This document shows positions 34,251-45,659 of a DNA stretch of 64,000 bases, one piece after another. A program made the position numbers and the translations under genes. Under the pieces are notes generated by a model that saw only the letters and a program-made list of their open reading frames with translations, had not been told where the DNA came from and made no database searches. The stretch comes from Pyxicephalus adspersus. Lineage: Eukaryota; Chordata; Amphibia; Anura; Pyxicephalidae. The first letter of the stretch is position 1. Each line of letters starts with the position of its first letter. The DNA is taken from NCBI RefSeq assembly GCF_032062135.1, contig NC_092859.1:66643486-66707485 (forward strand). The letters run 5' to 3'.

Positions 34251-36235
34251 CATCCAGAACTGCAAAATCTGTATATTTCCAGATATACAGAAGGCTCCTA
34301 ACCTGTCCCTGTCACAATGCACTTCTCTCTCTGCTTGTTTCCTTCACACAGAACACAAGATGGAGTGACTAAACCCTCCTTCCCTGTATAAATGCCTGTG
34401 CTCAGATTTCTCCTGATTAGGCTTCTGGGCCTTGCTGTGCAACCTGGGAGCAAATGATTTGCTCCCAGCCATGCCATTCCCTCCGGAAATAGTCGTCCTT
34501 CCCGCCCCCTGAATTTTCCCTCGTTTGTTCGGCGAGAACACGACCTCATGGCGAATCACAAGGCCATTCTCGCCTAAAAGTTTGGTATGCAAGAAAAGCC
34601 TGATTCGCCGTGAGATTGAACTTACAAATCTCGCTTGCTCTCACCTAGTTGTGTGTGTCTGTGGGTGGGAAACTTTTTGAGATCTAGAAACCCCCTCTAA
34701 TTTGGGGGCCCCTAGATATCCACCCCATCACCCTGGGGAATGAGTACAGGGTTACAAAGTACCCCTTACCTAGAAATAAACACACCACACCATATTTTAA
34801 TTTATTCTTTTTTGTAACTAATACTTACCTTTGCAGGTTCTAGTGATGAGTATAGGACTGGAGCCCATGACAATCCATCCAGTGTTGACTGTATCTTACT
34901 CAAGAATAACAGGAGCTGTGCTGTGGGTGTGCTGTGCTGCCAGCAATGGCTGTATGATCCTCTCAACTTCCCAACTGTAGCTGCCACAGTGTGTTCAATC
35001 AATCGCCTAATTAATATACACACAGGGACTGTTTCAGAGATGTGGCTAAACATATAGGTTAGCCAATGTTAGAAAAAGCAGCAATAACTGCTTTTTTTTA
35101 AAATCCTCCACGTATACATACATATATACAATGTTTTTCTCAAGTAAAAATCGATATAGATAATTCAATCTACCTTATTCTATGTTTTATGTTCAGAATA
35201 TCCAAATAAATACAAAAATATCCAAAATATATAAATCCACTTTAAATCAACGCTATTGGATTTAATTTTTGACTATGTTCTGATATGCATTAAAAAAAGA
35301 AACAGCTTAAATAAAAAAGCTGGCAGGAAAAAAGACGCACTTATATGTAGAATTTCATGAAAAAAAAACTTAAGAAATAAAGCAATTTTGTTGCATTTCA
35401 TTTCACTACAGGTTCAGGGCAAAGACACAATTTACAGACCATTGTATACATACCTTTAGGAGAAATCTCTATTTTTTTTGGATATTATTGGGAAAAGTGT
35501 GTTCTGTTACATGGTGAGTCCACTGAACAATAAATGAATAATTTTAAAGCACCATTCTCTACAAAACACAAAATGGTATAAGACTTTTTTTTTTTAACAT
35601 TGCCACATCATTGCTTTCAGTTTTCCCAAGTTATGGTCTATTAAATTCTTTTTTGTCAATGTGTTTTCATACTTAAATAATTTTATTGTATTATGTCAAT
35701 AGCTAAACAAATGAGTCCATTATTCACCAAATGGCGTCCTAGTTAAACATGTTAATACAGTTATAATCATTGTTAAGCCCACATATTGTAGGCTTTTTTT
35801 GGTCTACAGTACATTAAAATAATGAAAACAATGTATAAGCTTTGCCATTGGTTTGTTTTTTATGTTCACAATACATTTCTTGCATATAAAAAGAAAACAT
35901 TATTCAGTACTCTGGTAAATTGTTTACTCCTATATTGTAGTGGCTTAGAAAATGCATATCATGGTAATGCACCTTTTTATTGCTCTGGGAAATGCTGTTT
36001 TCTGAATATTGATATGTTCTATACTAACAGTTACTTTAAAAATATCCAAAATTTTGATCTTAAAAAATGTGTATTTTGTTAAATAGCTAATCAAAAGTTT
36101 TTAGAATACTGACTCTTCCATATCATTCCACATAAATACATAAATGTAGGTATGCCTGTAAATGTTGGTTATTGAAGGCAATGTCACACCTTAAGTGTTA
36201 CATTTCAAGCATAATAATGTAAGACCGTGGTCCAA
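34251..36235. other. unannotated
   Basis: 34330-34620 is moderately GC-rich with GCGAATCAC and TTCGCC words reminiscent of hAT subterminal sequence. The rest is AT-rich with nothing recognised. Confidence 0.35.
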
Positions 36236-36545
36236 TGCTGATGCCCACCAGATGCCAGTCCCTGGTCTAATTCCGCACTCTTCTCCTATAGCAAGCCTTG
36301 GGAGGCTAGTAGCGTCATCCTAACACATGGTTGCCCCCAGGACTTCTGAATGCAAAGGATGGTGTTTGGGGAAAAAACTGATGGAAGACCAGTAGCCAAC
36401 AGACAACACAATACAGAAGAACCCAGCAGAGGCAAGTCAAAAAACAGAGGCAGAGGTCATGTACAAGTAATCAACATGTAAAGACAAAGCAGAGTCCGGG
36501 TCACAGGCAAAGGTCAGTACAGGCAGCATTCAATCATAAGGAATC
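36236..36545 (-). mobile_element. possible Gypsy LTR fragment
   Basis: Carries words of the type AAAGGTCAGTACAGGCAGCA and ACAGAGTCAGCAACAG, which recur in the minus-strand LTRs at 39532-40270 and 57863-58654. Boundaries are unknown. Confidence 0.35.
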
Positions 36546-36589
36546 AAACAGAGTCAGCAACAGTTAATCCAACAAATAAAAACACTACC

Positions 36590-36705
36590 CTATGCAACTG
36601 TAGTTCACAGGTTCAAATCTCGGGCTAGGACATTATCTGCATGCAGTTTGCATATTCATCCTGTGTTTGCGTGCGTTTCTTCCAGTTAGATTAATTGGCA
36701 CCGTA
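36590..36705 (+). repeat. SINE-like fragment
   Basis: GGTTCAAATCTCGGG resembles a tRNA-type B box. It is followed by CATTATCTGCATGCAGTTTG and CATCCTGTGTTTGCGTGCGT, the well-known conserved core/tail region of several vertebrate SINEs. No A box or full tRNA fold is visible. Confidence 0.5.
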
Positions 36706-36715
36706 TATATATATA

Positions 36716-37098
36716 CACCGTATTTTTTGCCGTATAAGACGCACTTTTTCTTCCCCAAAACTGGGGGGGGAAAGTTGGTGCGTCTTATACGACAAATACC
36801 GTGTTAGAAAATAATTAAAATAAGATACTCACCCGATACCCGATCCTGCGTGTGTCCCCTCTCCTCGCTGGCTGCAGCGTGTGTCTCCTCTCCTCTCTGG
36901 CTGCAGCGTGTGTCTCCTCTCCTCGCTGGCTGCAGCGTGTGTCTCCTCTCCTCGCTGGCTGCAGCGTGTGTCTCCTCCTGGCTGCAGTGCAGAGCGAAAG
37001 AAGGGGAATAATCTTTCAGAATCTTTTTTTTCTAGATTTTCCTCTTTTAAAATTGGGTGCGTCTTATATTCCGGAGCGTCTTATACGGCGAAAAATTT

Positions 37099-37100
<2 letters not shown>
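36716..37100. mobile_element. MITE with ACCGTATTTTTxGCCGTATAAGACGCAC ends
   Basis: Left end at 36716 and its complement near 37100 (TATACGGCGAAAAATTTGGT) are terminal inverted repeats, with internal GTGCGTCTTATACG words. It sits in a TA microsatellite, consistent with a TA-type target. Inside (36857-36987) is a 29-bp tandem repeat, CCTCTCCTCGCTGGCTGCAG + CGTGTGTCT, four full units and a partial. A related fragment is at 49785-49935. Confidence 0.75.
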
Positions 37101-37131
<31 letters not shown>

Positions 37132-37996
37132 CTAAAAGGAAACAAGAAATACTGCAAGTGAGAGAATAAGGGGCATGGTTTTACTGGGGTGGTGCACATC
37201 ATGGGAACCCTGGCCAGATAAATGTCTCCTAACAGTTTACATGCATTAAATACACACTTGTGTTGTAACAAGCCCTGCAATGTGGTAATTGTAACACATA
37301 TTGGAATACTTTGTGCTTTCCTCCCCCTGTCACCATTTAAGATTACAAATTATAGGCAAGATGGCTCCATATACTACATGTATCCAATATCCATTTTTGG
37401 GATAAATTTTGGTTTGTATCAGCAACGTTATTGGCAACAGTGTGTATATTGGTTAGCTGAGTTACTTGGGAGGTCAATTTTTCCCAGAATTTGTTATTTT
37501 TAATGATGGTGGGGGACTGGAAGGAAAGATGACTGTCTAATAGCATGGCAATTCTCTTTTAAATGTGTGCTCTGCAGCATGCTGCACCAGTATAACATGT
37601 TGCTGTGGTTTGGACACCTTGGTTCTTATCATGGGTCATTGCACAGACATGTGTTACTACACTGCACTACAATGCATCCAAACACTTCTGGTGTAAATGA
37701 GCGTTTCACAAACCATGGTCCATGAGCAGTGTTCCCTGTCAGACACTGCACATGATATCAATAGTGATACTGGAGGAAAGAGAACATTTCACCTGAGAAC
37801 ATGTCTCCATGGTAAGTAACTGGAGCACCTTTCTAATCACAAATGGAAATTAAGCTAAATACCAAGGAGGATCTCCCAGTGTAGACTCGAAGGGGTCTAT
37901 CAAAGGGTTCACGTGCTATTTGTATTGCAAAAAATAATTATTTATCATGTTATTTACCTTGAGTTCATTCAGTTCATAAACCTTTTCAGCTATGTT
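37101..37996. other. TA microsatellite, then unannotated sequence
   Basis: (TA)n at 37101-37130. The remainder has no recognised feature. Confidence 0.5.
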
Positions 37997-38011
37997 TGGA
38001 AACTTTTTTTC

Positions 38012-39531
38012 TGCTACAAAAGATTTTATTGAAAATTTAAAACAAAATGTGCTAACAGCGCAAAGTAACAATAATGAAACAGTACCAAGAATATAGATCA
38101 AAATAATAAAATATATAAATTACAAAACTTCAGTAATCAGCACATTTACGCAAAGAGAACAATTAAAAAAATGTAAAAAAAAAACACACACAAGGTTTAA
38201 CACAAAAAAATGGAAAGAAAAGAAAATAATTAAAACAGTAGAGAGAGAAGGGAGGGGAAAGAAAAAAAATCCCGTTGCCTTTATGGATAAATAAAGAAAA
38301 CCGAGGAGAAAGAAGAGAAAAAGTTCTGTGAGATGGCAAATAGTAATCCAACCAAGATTGCCAAACAGCTAGAAATTTGTTGTGGGTATCATTAATGATA
38401 ACAGTAATATTTTCATTAATCATAGTGCCATGCAACTTTTTAAAAAATCAAAGGAGTTTACCAAGCATGGGCTATAGTTTGTTTGGTAGCCATAAAAATA
38501 TGCATTATAAGGATGGCAGACCTCCTATTAATATTAGAAAGTGGTATGTAAAACAAAGCATGTCGTGGGTCCTTAGGCAGATTAGTACGTAGAACAGAAT
38601 TAATCAGTTATAATCAGTGATACACTCTGATCCATAATCTAGGCACCTTAGGACATTGCCACCATACATGGCTCATTGTACCTCTTACTTTACAACCTCA
38701 AAAACAATTAGGTGAAAAAGACGGGACTGCATGTGCAATCCACGCTGGAGTTAAATATCACCTCATTAGGACCTTATAAGAATGTTCCAGTGCAAGTATA
38801 TTTCTAGAACTTTTAGGAATAGCTTGCTATAAACTAATATGATCATCCCCGCTAAAAACAATTGAAAGTTCCTTGTCAAGACCTCCTGATTTAGGTGTAG
38901 GGCAAAAACATACATTTTTTTTTTGATTTGTGGAATACCAGACTTCCGAATAAACCATAAAACTTTACTTTGCAAAGATTGACAAATGTTATAAGGAAAA
39001 AGTATCAGAAGAACTCTCATTGAATAAGGGAGTTAGGGCAAAAACGACATTTTGATAGCATGTATGCCTCCAAACCAAAAAATATGAGGCAGATTCCAAG
39101 ATTTTAAAAGAGCAGAAAGAGATCTAAGAAGAGCTACATAATTAGCTGTATATAGAGCTGTATGGTTTGCAACCACTTGAATACCGAGATAAGGCATTGC
39201 CTGGACCCATTTATGTTGATAGTCTGTAGGCTAACTAAATCGTCAGAGGAAAGGGACACATTTAGAGCCAAAGATTTTATGGGAATAATTCGAAGATAAT
39301 TGCAAAATGGGAAAAAAATTGCAATTACAGAACGTAGGGAAGTATGAGGAGAAGTGACATAAAACAAAATGTCATCAGCAAATAATCAAATGTTATGTGT
39401 GTACTGCAATATAATAAACCCTGTAATATTTTCACATTGTCTAATATAGATTCCAAAGCTAATTTAAAAAACAATGGGGATAAAGGACACCCCTGCCTAG
39501 TGCCTCAGGCAATGGTAAATGGTTCAGATGC
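38012..39531 (-). pseudogene. L1 ORF2 3' part: RT catalytic motif to C-terminus
   Basis: Reverse transcriptase motifs are readable in broken frames. GTRQGCPLSP lies at 39474-39503 and LFADDILFYV at 39356-39385 (the catalytic FADD box). RT thumb sequence follows (MPYLGIQV, HALYTANYVALLRSL). A cysteine-containing C-terminal region near 38700-38630 reads SHVWWQCPKVPRLW. Stops and frameshifts are frequent. The 3' UTR ends at 38012. The 5' side is cut by the Gypsy element between the ASEPF and TVEYCGYAS parts of RT. Confidence 0.82.
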
Positions 39532-40270
39532 GGTCACGGCTCTACAGGGCAAAGTGGTGGACTCTCTGTGCCACCAACCCAATGGGTGGAGACAGGCACG
39601 GGGCCCAGGGTCTAAGCAGTAGCTCGGTCTTCTCCAGAGCCTCTAGAGGTGAGTTTGTTGTGCGGCAAGCTAGTGCTAGGTTGCGGCTCCCATGCCTGCC
39701 AAGGCAGGTGACTGCTAACTAGCAGGAACCAAAACGTAGTGCCAGAGCAACATCCAAAAGAGTAGTCAAACAAGCCAAAGGTCAGGGCAGGCAAGAAACA
39801 AAAGTTGTCAGGAAATAAGCCAAAGGTCAGGACAGGCAGCAAAAAAGAATCTTCAGGAAACAAGACGGGGTCGATACACGGATAACACAGGAACAGTACG
39901 CAGAAACTGGAGCAGTAGAAACCTGGGAGTAGAACCACAAGGAACTCCTTGTGCAGGCAACTTCCTGTCGCAAGGCCACTTCCTTAAAAAGGGGATGTCA
40001 TGTGATGAGTGTAGGTTATGTGAGCCGCAGACACCAACCCCACCAGTAGGGGGAGTGCTGGTGATGTGATAGCCTCAGGTATTGTTCACATGCCTGCCAG
40101 CAGAGGGAGTGCGTCTGTGGAACACCCTTGTCCTCTGAGGCAAGGGAGCAGCTGACCGAGAATCACTTGACCTAGACCAGGAAGTGTCCAGAGAATTGGA
40201 TCCAGAAGCAGAAATGGTGCTGGCAGCAGTGGACTGCAAGGTGGGTGACACTGCAGGGATCTGTGACAGA
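39532..40270 (-). repeat. 3' LTR of the Gypsy element
   Basis: Matches 42865-43556 along its length, with shared words such as GGCAACTTCCTGT, CACTTCCTTAAAAAGGGGAT, GTCATGTGATGAGTGT and TTCACATGCCTGCCAGCAGA. It ends (5' on minus) TGTCACAGATCC at 40270. TTAAAAAGG on the plus strand (complement CCTTTTTAA) may be the promoter's TATA-like site. Confidence 0.82.
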
Positions 40271-40285
40271 GACAATGTGGGAAGG

Positions 40286-40935
40286 CTAGCTGTGTAGCTG
40301 AAAGATCTTCACCAAGGTCAAGGCAGACAGAAAGCTAGGCAGAGGAATGAAATGGACCATTTTAGAAAACTGAAACTGATCAATCACAACCCAAATTGTA
40401 GTGAAACCGTTGGAGGATGGAAGGTTGGTAACAAAGAGTTGTGTGAATAGGGTTGTTCCGGAGAGGGAAGCAGAAGTAACAGACCTGAAGGAAGCTTCCA
40501 TGGCACCTAGTGTCGGGCACATTCGGTACATGTGGTCACGAAGTCCATCACATCTTTCAGATCCGGCCACCAGTACTTACGGCTAATCAATTCAAAACTC
40601 TTCCATTGCCCATGATGCTCAGGAAACTTAGAGGCATGCCCCATCAGAGGATCAACAGGTGCTGGATTTTTTTTTAACAGGGCTTGTTCCTGGAGGAATT
40701 CGAACTAGCCGGACTGGGGCCGTGGGCACGGATCAAGCCGAGTCTATAATGAAGGCTGGTTCCACTTCAGGATTCTCCTTCTTAAATGAACGAGAAAGGG
40801 CATCTGCCTTTACTTTTTTGGAACCTGGTCGTTAGGTGAGCCGGAAGTTAAATCTTGAGAAAAAAAGTGCCCAGCAGGCTTGACGGGGGTTTAAGCGTTG
40901 TGCAGTCTGAAGGTATTGCAAATTTTTGTGATCAG
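40286..40935 (-). pseudogene. Gypsy RNase H end and integrase fragment
   Basis: Reading on the minus strand from about 40935 gives [28 protein letters not shown] (end of RNase H) and then an integrase H2C2-type segment with HGQWKSFELISRKYWWPD. The integrase core follows: NLPSSNGFTTIWVVIDQF, KMVHFIPLPSFLSALTLVK to 40286. It stops before the rest of the core, so integrase is incomplete. The FTTIxVVxDxFSKMxHFIP pattern is typical of Sushi/Mag-group elements. Confidence 0.8.
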
Positions 40936-41480
40936 TGTAAATAGTCCAAGTGCGAGGAGTAGTCTTGGATAAACTGCCAGTAGTAGTTGGCGAAGCCAAG
41001 AAACCTCTGGATCGGCTTCAGCCTAAGGGGTTGTGGCCAGTCTAGGACGGCCGTAAATTTGGCAGGGTTCATCTGCAAACCCTCAGCAGATACGATATAC
41101 CCCAGGAACAGGACTTCAGGGAGCTCAAAGAGGCATTTCTCAGTCTCAGCATACAGTCTATTTTGCCGAAGCCCTTGCAGGACCGTTTTAACATGGTCTC
41201 GATGAGATGGAAGATCACTAGAGTATACCAGAATATCGTCCAAATAGACAATCACACAGACATTTAGCAGATCCTGGAAGAAATCATTCATAATCTTGGA
41301 ATATTGCAGGGGCATTGCAGAGCCCAAATGGCATAACCAGGTATTCATAGTGGCCAACTCAGGTATTGAAAGCTGTCTTCCATTTATCACCCTCGTGGAT
41401 GCAAATTAAATTGTAGGCAAATTCCCAGTATTGTTTGGGTAGCCCAGGGAGAGGGCATGTGGCTGCGGAGCAAACCTGCC
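40932..41480 (-). pseudogene. Gypsy reverse transcriptase, C-terminal two thirds
   Basis: Contains YNLICIHEGDKWKTAFNT and YLVMPFGLCNAPAIFQD (about 41410-41310, frameshifted), then the catalytic VIVYLDDILVYS at about 41250 and LFLGYIVSAEGLQMNPAK with [20 protein letters not shown]. The YLDD box is intact. The first 100 or so residues of RT are deleted between here and the protease. The copy is inactive because of frameshifts. Confidence 0.88.
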
Positions 41481-41521
41481 AGACAGGTGCTGCTCCACAA
41501 GAGTATGTCTCCAGTGCTCCA

Positions 41522-41905
41522 TTAAATGATGGGGGCATGTTTGCGTAACCATGGCAACCCCAACAAAACTGGATGAATGATCTTGGGAATCACCAAGAAG
41601 GAAATAGCCTCAGTGTGCAGGGCCCCAAGTTTCATGAAGAGTGGCATGGTGGCATGCTGGATGCAGTCAAGTAGAGCAGTACCGTTAACCACGGCAACCA
41701 CCAAAGGCTTGGATAGGGGCACCACAGGGATGTTATACTCAGAGACCAATTGTTGGTTGATGAAGTTCCCAGCAGCGCCAGAGTCCAAAAAGGCGTGGGT
41801 CCAGAAATGGTGTTTGTCAGATGAGATCCAGACAGGAAAAGTTACTTTAGATGGTGGAGTGGTAATAGATTTGACAGGGAGCCCTCTCCCCATTTCCCTT
41901 GGCAC
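41522..41905 (-). pseudogene. Gypsy aspartic protease
   Basis: 127 codons with AFLDSGAAGNFINQQLV, the retropepsin active-site DSGA. The second hydrophobic strand and ...HPVLLGLPWLRKHAP end are as in Sushi-type proteases. In active elements it cleaves Gag-Pol. It follows the zinc knuckle of gag and precedes the truncated RT. Confidence 0.85.
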
Positions 41906-41929
41906 TGGCGTTTGGGACCTTCAATGAAC

Positions 41930-42852
41930 AATTGTGCTTGTAATGGCCTTTCCCATCATGGTACAAACAGGGGTTCTGGTGTCTGTGGTGGGAGCTCTCT
42001 CTTCAGGGTAAGTCAAGCATGGTCCACTTGCATAGGCTCAACTGTAGGAAGAGGGGGGTTTCGGAAAGTTGGAGCCAATTTAATGGGATGCCGGACTTTC
42101 TGGGCTTTCTGAGCCCGCTCCTGGAAGCGATGGTCTATCCAGACACAGAGAGACACCAGGCCATCAAGGGTGGGGGGAAGATCATGGCCAGTAAGCTTGT
42201 CTTTAATATGGCCTGCGAGCCCCTGCCAGAAGATTGCGACCAGGGCATCATTGTTCCAATTTATTTCGGATGCCAGGGTTTGGAACTTCACTGCATATTG
42301 GCCTACAAAAAAAAAGGCTTGGAATGGGCCTAAAATTTCTAAGGCTGCAAAAGAGGCCTGGCCAGGTTCATCAAAGACCTTGCGGAAGGTCTGTAGAAAG
42401 GCACTGAAGTCTCCCGGGATAGGATTTCCCTTTGCCCAGAAGGGCGAAGCCCAAGGAAAGGCCTTCCCTGACAACAAGGAAATGAAGAAAGCCACCTTGG
42501 TTTGTTCTGTGGGAAAGTTCCAGGGCTGCAATTCAAACTGGATTTGGAATTGGTTAACAAATCCACGACAGAGATTGGGGTCACCGAAGTAGCAAGGGGG
42601 AGTAGGAATCCAAAGCGCAGAGTAAGGCGGCATGGTGGCTGGAACTGTAGTGGGTACAGGGGTCCCAGGTACAGGGGCTGGAGTTGCAGTTGCAGAGGTA
42701 GGAGACTGCTTAATGGCAGGTTGGAACTCATTCAGATGCTCATCACACCTCTGGAGGAAGTCCACAACTTTACTTTGAAGAGGCTCCTGTTTTTGAATCA
42801 GCTCTAGCAGGTCCTGCATGGAATCAGGTTACGGAATGTCAGCGGGGTCCAT
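41930..42852 (-). pseudogene. Gypsy gag, Sushi/PEG10-RTL1 related
   Basis: Likely start at 42852 (MDPADI), with a stop eight codons in. A 268-codon frame then runs 42819-42013. It has an N-terminal coiled region (LLELIQKQEPLQSKVVDFLQ) and the retroviral-capsid-like core (RGFVNQFQIQFELQPWNFPT, KVAFFISLLSGKAFPWASPF, DFSAFLQTFRKVF, WNNDALVAIFWQGLAGHIKD). After a frameshift near 42010 a zinc knuckle CLYHDGKGHYKHNC appears (about 41975-41934), with the second Cys replaced by His. The core resembles the Sushi-ichi gag from which mammalian PEG10 and RTL genes derive. Confidence 0.87.
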
Positions 42853-42864
42853 GGCCTGGACAAA

Positions 42865-43556
42865 CTGTCCACAGGGCAAAGTGGTGGACCCTCTGTGTCA
42901 CCAACCCAGTAGGTGGAGAGGTGCACCGGGCGCAAGGTCTAAGCAGCAGCTCAGTCTTCTCTAGAGGTGAGGTTGTTGTGCGGCGTGTTGCTGCCAAGTT
43001 GCGGCACTCGTGCCCCCCAAGGCAGGTGACTGCTAACTTGCAGGAACAGAAACGTAGTGACAGAGGGAGAGCCAAAGAATAGTCGAACAAGGTCAGGACA
43101 GGCAGCACTCAGGAGTTGTCAGGAAACAATCCGGGGTCAGTAAACGGATAGATCCGGAACAGAATGCACAAACTAGAGCAGTAGAAAACTGGGAGCAGTA
43201 CCACATGGAACTCTATGTCCAGGCAACTTCCTGTTGCCAGCCACTTCCTTAAAAAGGGGATGTCATGTGATGAGTGTGGGTCATGTGAGCCGCAGACATT
43301 AAACCCACCAGCAGAGGGAGTGCTTGTGACGAGACAGTCTGAATAGTTGTTCACATGCCTGCCAGCAGACGGAGTGCGTCTGTGGAACACTCTGGCCCTC
43401 TGAGGCAAGGGAGCAGCTGATTGAGAGTTGCATGACCTGGACCAGGAAGTGTGCAGAGAGTTGGATCTAGAAGAGTAGGAGCTGACAGCAGGGGAGTGCA
43501 AGGTGGGTGAGCCAGAAGGAGGCACAGATGCCCTAACCTTGAGGGGATCTGTGACA
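42865..43556 (-). repeat. 5' LTR of the Gypsy element
   Basis: Partner of 39532-40270, starting (minus strand) TGTCACAGATCCCC at 43556. Gag begins only about 15-20 bp beyond its 3' end, so the usual leader and primer-binding site seem deleted. Confidence 0.8.
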
Positions 43557-43561
43557 GATGC

Positions 43562-45260
43562 ATAACCACAATATTCGACCGTAGCGGTCCGGCAGTAATA
43601 GATAGCATCCATCCAAGATATGAAATCTTTGCCCAAGTTCCATTTATTCAGTGAAAGTTTTAGATATTGCCAAAACAACAAATCAAACGCTTTTTTCATA
43701 CCTGAAAAAAAGGAGCATGAGCTTTTTCACTGGATAATTGAGTAATTGTGTACAACAGATACTATCTGAAGCTGGGCGTCCAGGAATAAAGCCAACTTGA
43801 TCCTTGTGGATAAAAGTAGGCAAAAACCCATTCAATCTGCTAGCTCATACTTTGGTCACAATTTTTAGGTCTAAGTTATACAATGAAATTAATCTATAAT
43901 TAGCCCAACTAAGAGGGTCCTTACCTGGTTTAGAAATCATAACCACTTGTGCTTGCAACATAGGAGAGCTGAGAGAACTGGAAGACTTTAAATGGTTTTA
44001 GAGGGTGGCTAAGTGTGGCACAGAATGGTCAGCCATCTTTTTATAAAAAGGGCTGTAAACCCATCCAGACCACATCTTTTACCCACTGTGTTTTAGTTGC
44101 AGCCAGTACTTTAAATGCAGTTATATCTGCGGCCAACAAGTCTGCATGTACAGTAGATAGTTTGGGAAGGCGCACCTCCGATAGAAATGATTGGATGCAA
44201 GCAGAAGAAGTTTCAGGTGGTGCTTGATATAATTTTGAGAGGCTCCTCTAAAATATTATGGGGATTAGAAGTATGAAGATGGTGTCTAGAACGTAAAGAG
44301 ACCACAGTTTTGTGCCTAGGAATATTTCACTAGCATTGTACTAATTTTAATTCTATTAGCATGTGTTGCGTTCAGCAACACCAGTAAGACATAAATTTAA
44401 ATCTGTCTTGGCTTTAGGAAAAAGTTTTCTACTACGCTCTGTGGGGAGCTTCTTAAACAAATTCGAGGCGACTCAATGTCAACTCCGCTTCTAGCATAAC
44501 AGCTTTATAAGCATTCCACAGAACCATAGGAGAAGAAACACAATTGATGTTTAGTTTAAAATATTAGGTGGTAACACCAGTTACCAGAAGGAGGTATTGG
44601 TAAAAAAATTGCAAACCATAGGAACAGGGTCATAATCAGACCAAGCAACTGTTAATATATGAGCATCAACCACTTAAGGAAGAAGTGATCTGGAAACAAA
44701 TATTTGATCAATACAGGAGTGAGGGGAGTGTGGATAAGAAAAACAAGTATAGGAGCAAAAGGTGTGTGCTTCCACTTTGGTGGTTTAAGCATCCTGAGGC
44801 GATCTATCCAGTTTTGGATTCAAAACTAAATTAGAATCACCACAAAAAATTTGTACCATGCATATGAGTACATAAAGTCGTAAATAAAAGTGAGAAAAAG
44901 AGTAACTGTTGGGTATTTGGAGCACAATGCAAAAAGTGCAAAGGATGACCTTTATATCCAATATAGACCCCAATAATATCAAGTATCAACCTTGAGAATC
45001 TGCAATATGCTTTTGTCAAAATAAAGGGGGTAAGTTTATGAATAGCTAATAAGTTTCCAGGCGCATTAACAGGCGCATTTGCTTGAAAAAATTTGGGATA
45101 TGAGTGATGTAAATACCGTAACTAAGAAGTACAAGCAATGAGGAATACCTGCAAACAGGCAATATTGATTTTTTGGGATCCCATGTAATCAAAGATAGTA
45201 GATCTTTTATGGGGGGAGTTCATTCCCTGAACATTTAGAGTAAAAATCTTCAAAGCCATC
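43562..45260 (-). pseudogene. L1 ORF2 5' part: endonuclease and start of RT
   Basis: From 45260 down: ILTLNVQGMNSP-like endonuclease start, GDSNLVLNPKLDRS (GDFN-type motif, about 44845-44800), and a degraded linker. The RT N-terminal motifs follow at about 43965-43690: VVMISKPGKDPLSWANYRLI, SLYNLDLKIVTKV, HKDQVGFIPGRPASD, then KAFDLLFWQYLKLSL (43693-43650) up to EYCGYAS at 43562. The Gypsy element interrupts next. Many frameshifts; several hundred bp missing relative to a full ORF2. Confidence 0.82.
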
Positions 45261-45400
45261 TAAAATATATGGAAGACAATATATAAGGCAAACCCTCATA
45301 TTGGTCAACTGGATTTAAAAAAATCTAAAATAGAATAAAAACAACATAGATATAAGAGAAATGTATAAAAAACTATTGTTTCAAAACCATGTGAGGGGAG

Positions 45401-45594
45401 GCACTGTAGTGCATCAATGCTGGCCCTCAGTTCCTAAAGAACTGATAAAACAAAGGTCAGCAGAGGAGGGAGCCTGTATTACCCCGGACAAAAAAAGGCA
45501 CCGTAGTGCATCAATGCTGGCCCTCAGTTCCCGAAGAACCGATAAAGCAAAGGTCAGCAGAGGAGGGAGCATGTATTAACCCGGACAAAAAAAA
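45401..45594 (-). repeat. tandem duplication of a 97-bp segment inside L1
   Basis: Two adjacent copies starting GCACTGTAGTGCATCAATGC at 45401 and GCACCGTAGTGCATCAATGC at 45498, about 92 percent alike, located between ORF1 and ORF2. Confidence 0.88.
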
Positions 45595-45659
45595 GAACTA
45601 GGGCACTGACCATCCCAATTTCTAAAATATGCAAGAAAAAAAACAACATTAACATATTG

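Larger units (their letters stand above)
39532..43556 (-). mobile_element. Sushi-type Ty3/Gypsy LTR retrotransposon, internally deleted
   Basis: A complete but deleted provirus-like insertion on the minus strand. GATGC target copies lie at 39527-39531 and 43557-43561, and two LTRs (39532-40270 and about 42865-43556) flank gag, protease, RT, RNase H and integrase remnants in the usual Gypsy order. Internal sequence is only about 2.6 kb, against over 4 kb expected. Removing the element rejoins the flanking L1 RT reading. The LTRs differ at many positions, so the insertion is not recent. Confidence 0.85.

Noticed and set aside
36605..36640. tRNA gene suggested by GGTTCAAATCTCGGG
   Set aside because: Only a B-box-like word is present; no cloverleaf, so it is more likely part of a SINE.
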